The notes beneath the pieces were generated by a model. The model made no database searches and had not been told where the DNA came from. It was given only the letters and a program-made list of their open reading frames with translations. Positions 60,641 through 64,000 of a stretch of DNA of 64,000 nucleotides are shown here, in pieces; the stretch's first letter is position 1; every line of letters starts with the position of its first letter. Both the position numbers and the translations under genes were made by a program. The DNA is from Iodobacter arcticus (GTDB lineage: Bacteria > Pseudomonadota > Gammaproteobacteria > Burkholderiales > Chitinibacteraceae): contig NZ_JBHTBQ010000001.1 in the NCBI RefSeq assembly GCF_042664895.1, positions 62,001-126,000 on the forward strand. The letters are read 5' to 3'.

Positions 60641-61274
60641 TTAATCTTCCTTAAACGTTTATTGGATAGTTTTTATTGAAAGGTATTGCCTAATTAATAA
60701 GGCATAATATTGGTGGTCTGCTTTAAAGAATAGCAATTATTTACAGAAAGTTAATGATGTTTGTCACATTTTTTATTGTAATAAAATTAATTATTAATTT
60801 TATTTGGCATTATTATTTACCTGATTATGCCTCTTGTTCAAACTCATTGTAAATATCGTAGGGCGGGTGAAACCCGCCGAGCTTTGTAATGAAATATGAA
60901 AAACGGTGGGTTTCACCCGCCCTACAAATTCAAAAATCGAGCACCACTCTTAAGAAATCAATTTACACAGAGATGATTGAGCAAGAGGCATAGTCAGGAT
61001 TGTTTAAGCTAAAGTTAATTTTAAATATAATAGTGCGAGTGAGATTCAACCCTATCAACTTAAGGGGCGTTCGTAGTTCGTAGGTTGGGTTACGCTGGTT
61101 TATCCGCCTTGATAGACGAATAAACCAGCTAACCCAACCTACAAAAGCATTATGCCCCGCGGGCAATAAAATACGCGTGTTGCACCCGCCCTACAAGTTC
61201 AAAAATAGAGCGTAGTGAGTAGCAGGAATAATCGGGAATTTGATGTAATTAATTTCAAATAAATAAAATAAATA
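60641..61274. repeat. Repeat-bearing intergenic region, no gene
   Basis: It holds an inverted REP pair at 60858-60926, a GTAGGTTGGGTTACG inverted repeat at 61079-61144 sharing CTACAAAAGCATTATGCCCC with 23671-23690, and a REP half at 61171-61194. ACCCTATCAACTTAAG at 61041-61056 matches the terminal repeat of the nested element at 23335. The rest is AT-rich and empty. Confidence 0.8.
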
Positions 61275-61793
61275 TTAAATTTTCTTAATGAGCTGAATTG
61301 CCACTTCTTTTTGCACGCATTCCTTGCGTGATCCGCCCGCTGTATCCACTTTAAATCCGCAGGCTTTGGCAATGAGATAGCCTTTGCCTTCTGAGTTATT
61401 GCTTAAGAAGGAGTTTACCGAAGTGGGTACGCCAGAGAGCGAGATATTGTCTTTTTCTTTTTCCCATTTCAGTGTGGCCCGTGAGTTTTTCTCTGGGTTT
61501 AGCGTAAAAAACAAATCGGTATCATCACTGCTAACCAGCAAATCTTTACTCAGGTGCAGATTGAAAGTGGCTACATCCGTCGCTTTTGCATCCCATTCTA
61601 CGGTAAAGAAGCCGTCGTTAATTGGGGTGATGCCGCTGGTGTCTTTTTCCCCGGCAAGCACTCGCAGGGCATTGATTGTGGGCACGGTATCGACGGCCAC
61701 AACGTTGATGCCGTCGCTATTAACTGTGACATCGCCACCGCCACAGGCCACTAAGGTGGAACAAAGAATACTTATTAGGAAGATGGATTTCAT
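61275..61793 (-). CDS. Putative lipoprotein, unknown function
   Basis: The 172-residue precursor has a type II signal MKSIFLISILCSTLVAC with lipobox LVAC followed by GGGD. The mature part is beta-rich and acidic (FFTVEWDAKATDVATFNLHL) and has a Cys pair (KACGFKV, RKECVQK) that could form a disulfide. I recognise no family. It stands alone and is on the minus strand like the LysR gene behind it. Confidence 0.75.
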   Translation of the reverse strand: MKSIFLISILCSTLVACGGGDVTVNSDGINVVAVDTVPTINALRVLAGEKDTSGITPINDGFFTVEWDAKATDVATFNLHLSKDLLVSSDDTDLFFTLNPEKNSRATLKWEKEKDNISLSGVPTSVNSFLSNNSEGKGYLIAKACGFKVDTAGGSRKECVQKEVAIQLIKKI

Positions 61794-61950
61794 GGGGCAC
61801 TGTCCGAGTTAGGCACTAATGTGGGCAATATACAGCGGCTATCTCTTGGTATATGTAATGGTTTATTTTTTTACTACTCAGGTTTGGGAAAAAATAGGTA
61901 TCCACGGAAAATACGAACAAAGCCGGAGGCGCATCAGCTTCTAATCTGTT

Positions 61951-62007
61951 GATTTTCTCCGTGTAACTCTGGGTCCTCCGTGTTCTCTGTGGTTCAAGAT
62001 TTGGGTT
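61951..62007. repeat. 'cacggag' repeat supplying the end of the LysR gene
   Basis: GATTTTCTCCGTGTAACTCT ... CCGTGTTCTCTGTGGTTCAA GATTTGGGTT. On the minus strand its end AACCCAAATCTTGA overlaps the LysR gene, coding its last residues and its TGA stop. Confidence 0.9.
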
Positions 62008-62926
62008 GCGTACTGTTTTTCATCCAGCCATCCCAAGCCGGTGGCTCGCTCATTTGCGCGGGCAGAAAGTCGATAAAGCTGCGGATTTTAGCGGAGAGGT
62101 GGCGGCGGCTGGGGTAGACGGCGTAGAGGGCGAGCTGGGGTGTGGTGCAATCGGGCAGCAGGATTTCTAGCGCGCCGCTGGCTAAGTCTTCACCAATTAA
62201 AAAGCTTGGCTCGCAAATGATGCCTTCCCCTGCAAGGGCTGCGCGGCGCAGCAGATCGCCATTATTGGCGCGAAAATGTCCAGCTACTTTAATCGTGATA
62301 TTGCCATCCGCCCCGCTAAAATCCCACTCGCCACGGCGGCTGCCATTGGTGTAAATCAGGCAGTTATGATTGGCTAAATCGGCGGGAGTGAGCGGCCTGC
62401 CGTGTTGTGCCAGATAGCTTGGCGCTGCTGCTGTGACGATACGAATCGTCGCCAAACGCCGCGCCACCAGCGTGTCGGTGATCTGGCCGGAGATGCGTAG
62501 CGCCAGATCAAAGCCTTCTTCAACTAGATCGACACTGCGATCGGATAGCTCGATTTCTACAATCACATCGGGATGGGCTTTTTGGTAGGCGGCAATGAGC
62601 GGTGAGAGATGCAGCTGGCCAAAAGACACTGGCACATTAATCCGCAGCAAGCCAAACGGCCGCTGGCCTTCCTGCCCCAGCTCCGATTCGGCCTCGACCA
62701 CATCGCCCAAAATCTGTAAACAGCGAGCATGGTAAAGGCGGCCCGCTTCGGTGAGGCTGAGCTTGCGGGTGCTGCGCTGCAAGAGGCGGGTATTTAAATG
62801 CGCTTCCAGCTCGGCCACCAAACGCGATACCGCGCTGGTGGAGATATCTAGCTGATTGGCAGCCTTTACAAAACTACCCGCGTCAACAACCCGGGTGAAG
62901 ACTTGCATGGCGGTGAGTTTGTCCAT
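61994..62926 (-). CDS. LysR family transcriptional regulator
   Basis: The 310-residue protein has the N-terminal winged helix (MDKLTAMQVFTRVVDAGSFV, ISTSAVSRLVAELEAHLNTR) and a C-terminal periplasmic-binding-like effector domain (GLLRINVPVSFGQLHLSPLI to LSAKIRSFIDFLP). It is transcribed away from the DoxX gene, which is the likely target. Start 62926 is the canonical MDKLTAM; the frame to 62986 runs into a REP. The last codons (STQPKS) come from the cacggag repeat, so the original C-terminus may have been altered. Confidence 0.92.
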   Translation of the reverse strand: MDKLTAMQVFTRVVDAGSFVKAANQLDISTSAVSRLVAELEAHLNTRLLQRSTRKLSLTEAGRLYHARCLQILGDVVEAESELGQEGQRPFGLLRINVPVSFGQLHLSPLIAAYQKAHPDVIVEIELSDRSVDLVEEGFDLALRISGQITDTLVARRLATIRIVTAAAPSYLAQHGRPLTPADLANHNCLIYTNGSRRGEWDFSGADGNITIKVAGHFRANNGDLLRRAALAGEGIICEPSFLIGEDLASGALEILLPDCTTPQLALYAVYPSRRHLSAKIRSFIDFLPAQMSEPPAWDGWMKNSTQPKS

Positions 62927-62943
62927 GATGGTGGGCTCAAGTT

Positions 62944-63365
62944 GGGGCGGGTGAAACCCGCAGATTGTTTGGTAGAGAGCGATCAAAACCCAAGTCTTGA
63001 ACCACGGAGGACACAGAGGACACGGAGTTTCACGGAGAAAACAGATTTAGAGTTAAGTTGATTTATTTGAATTTTGAGATTTTTCAAACTTGGTAACGAG
63101 TAGCTTGTCATGGCTGGCGGCATAGGGCTTAAATCTCCCCTTGAAGCACGCCGAAGCGAGGAATAAGCGGCTCGGGGTTTCGGAAAAGGGGTAGCGAGGC
63201 AGCGAGCGAGCAGCCTTTTTCGCCGAGCCAATTATCCGCAGTGAGGGGCCTTCGTGCTGGTCGGGGTCGCCTTCTTTGGCTTCGTTTCTTGGCGAAGCAA
63301 GAAAGGAAGGCCCCGCGGTGGCTAACCGCTCCAAAATCAACGTGCCGAAGGCACTAAAAAGATCC
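62944..63365. repeat. Repeats between the LysR and DoxX genes
   Basis: REP (62944-62961), cacggag repeat (62986-63045) and an inverted copy of the large 250-bp repeat (about 63113-63365). The remaining part to 63520 contains the probable divergent promoter region, with AATTATCCCATATTCAGGGA and TAATT at 63400-63425 as a candidate palindromic LysR site. Confidence 0.8.
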
Positions 63366-63520
63366 TTTTGACTTTGCTTTGAGCTACACCACCCCCCATC
63401 CAATTATCCCATATTCAGGGATAATTATTTGAGAATATCTGTATTTATCCCTCAGGTGGCAATCGTCATACTGCACTCCATCGATGCCAAACACATGGCG
63501 CAAACCACTGGAGATTCAAA

Positions 63521-63928
63521 ATGATTGATAACAAAACCGCCCCCTACGCAGCTCTTGTTCTTCGCCTTGCTCTTGCCATTATGTTTCTGGCGCACGGTTT
63601 AACGAAGGTGTTTGTGTTTACTCTGCCGGGTACGGCACAGTTTTTTGCCTCGGTAGGTTTTCCGGGCTGGATGGCTTATCCGGTAGCGGGGGCTGAGGTG
63701 TTTGGTGGCTTGTTCTTGCTGCTTGGTCTTTATCCACGTTTAGTGGCAGCGGCATTGTTGCCAGTATTGATCGGTGCAAGCACGGTTCACTTTGCTAATG
63801 GCTGGTCGTTTGGCAATGCAAATGGCGGTTGGGAATACCCCGTGTTTCTGATTGCTGCAGCCTTGGTACAAGTATTGATGGGCGATGGCGCATTTGCTCT
63901 GAAACGCTCACCTCGTTTTGCGGATTAA
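63521..63928 (+). CDS. DoxX family membrane protein
   Basis: The 135-residue protein has four hydrophobic segments and the DoxX patterns LRLALAIMFLAHGLTKVFVF, FFASVGFPGWMAYPVAGAEV and GGLFLLLGLYPRLVAA. DoxX-type proteins are small quinone- or thiol-related membrane proteins. CACTGGAGATTCAAA precedes ATG 63521. Divergent from the LysR gene, hence probably under its control. Confidence 0.92.
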   Translation: MIDNKTAPYAALVLRLALAIMFLAHGLTKVFVFTLPGTAQFFASVGFPGWMAYPVAGAEVFGGLFLLLGLYPRLVAAALLPVLIGASTVHFANGWSFGNANGGWEYPVFLIAAALVQVLMGDGAFALKRSPRFAD

Positions 63929-63952
63929 GATTTCAAAGCAACATCTTGAAAC

Positions 63953-64000
63953 CCAAATCTTGAACCACAGAGAGCACAGAGGACACAGAGCTTCACGGAG
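63953..64000. repeat. 'cacggag' repeat, cut by the window end
   Basis: ACCCAAATCTTGAACCACAG then AGAGCACAGAGGACACAGAG and CTTCACGGAG: the same family as at 48648 and 62986. Confidence 0.92.

Noticed and set aside
26429..62961. CRISPR array suggested by many short repeats
   Set aside because: The repeats are dispersed in intergenic gaps, occur as inverted pairs and have no regular spacers; no cas gene is present.

Overview
The window reads as a chromosomal segment of a betaproteobacterium, most likely of the order Neisseriales (Chromobacteriaceae, for example an Iodobacter-like organism). This is inferred from gene order and protein style, not from a database search. The left part is housekeeping: the fatty-acid cluster plsX(end)-fabH-fabD-fabG-acpP-fabF, a lipocalin, the folate pair pabB/pabC, tRNA-Ser(CGA), mltF, gltX and nagZ.

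From about 13 to 33 kb the content is accessory and surface-directed. It holds a PEP-CTERM protein, a YitT-type membrane protein, a DUF5610 protein, an orphan AAA ATPase, and a 984-residue S-layer/RTX-like secreted protein with a perfect CRP-type palindrome upstream. A GH24 endolysin, a Fic protein, a methyltransferase with a regulatory domain, an acyltransferase and a REP-associated tyrosine transposase (RAYT) follow. Last is a minus-strand type I secretion operon (ABC exporter, HlyD adaptor, TolC). Its first gene encodes a 205-residue protein that resembles the N-terminal half of the transposon nuclease TnpB but stops before the RuvC domain.

From 33 to 42.5 kb the map returns to core genes: rng, the leuS-lptE-holA group on the minus strand, a FecR/SPOR protein and dsbD. 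From 43.3 to 53.7 kb lies a complete nitrate assimilation locus: the ANTAR regulator nasT, a nitrate transporter, nirB, nirD, a molybdenum nitrate reductase and cobA for siroheme. Before the transporter gene the sequence shows a sigma-54 -24/-12 promoter, two hexaloop hairpins of the ANTAR type and a strong intrinsic terminator. Nitrogen limitation (RpoN/NtrC) and nitrate (NasT antitermination) would thus both have to be satisfied.

From 53.7 to 60.7 kb is a mosaic that looks like integron gene cassettes without an integrase. It has one clear attC site, one probable attC and one attC half-site, short cassette genes (two PD-(D/E)XK-like proteins, a DEDDh exonuclease-BRCT fusion, two hypotheticals) and a segmental duplication. 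The duplication created a truncated second cobA, a remnant of an SRPBCC gene, and a second intact ecotin gene. The right end has a lipoprotein and a LysR/DoxX divergent pair.

The window is exceptionally rich in dispersed repeats. Several families begin with GTAG followed by a hairpin, the architecture recognised by RAYT proteins. There are also about 50-bp 'cacggag' repeats around the nitrate genes, five copies of a roughly 250-bp repeat, and at least four MITE-like elements with terminal inverted repeats.
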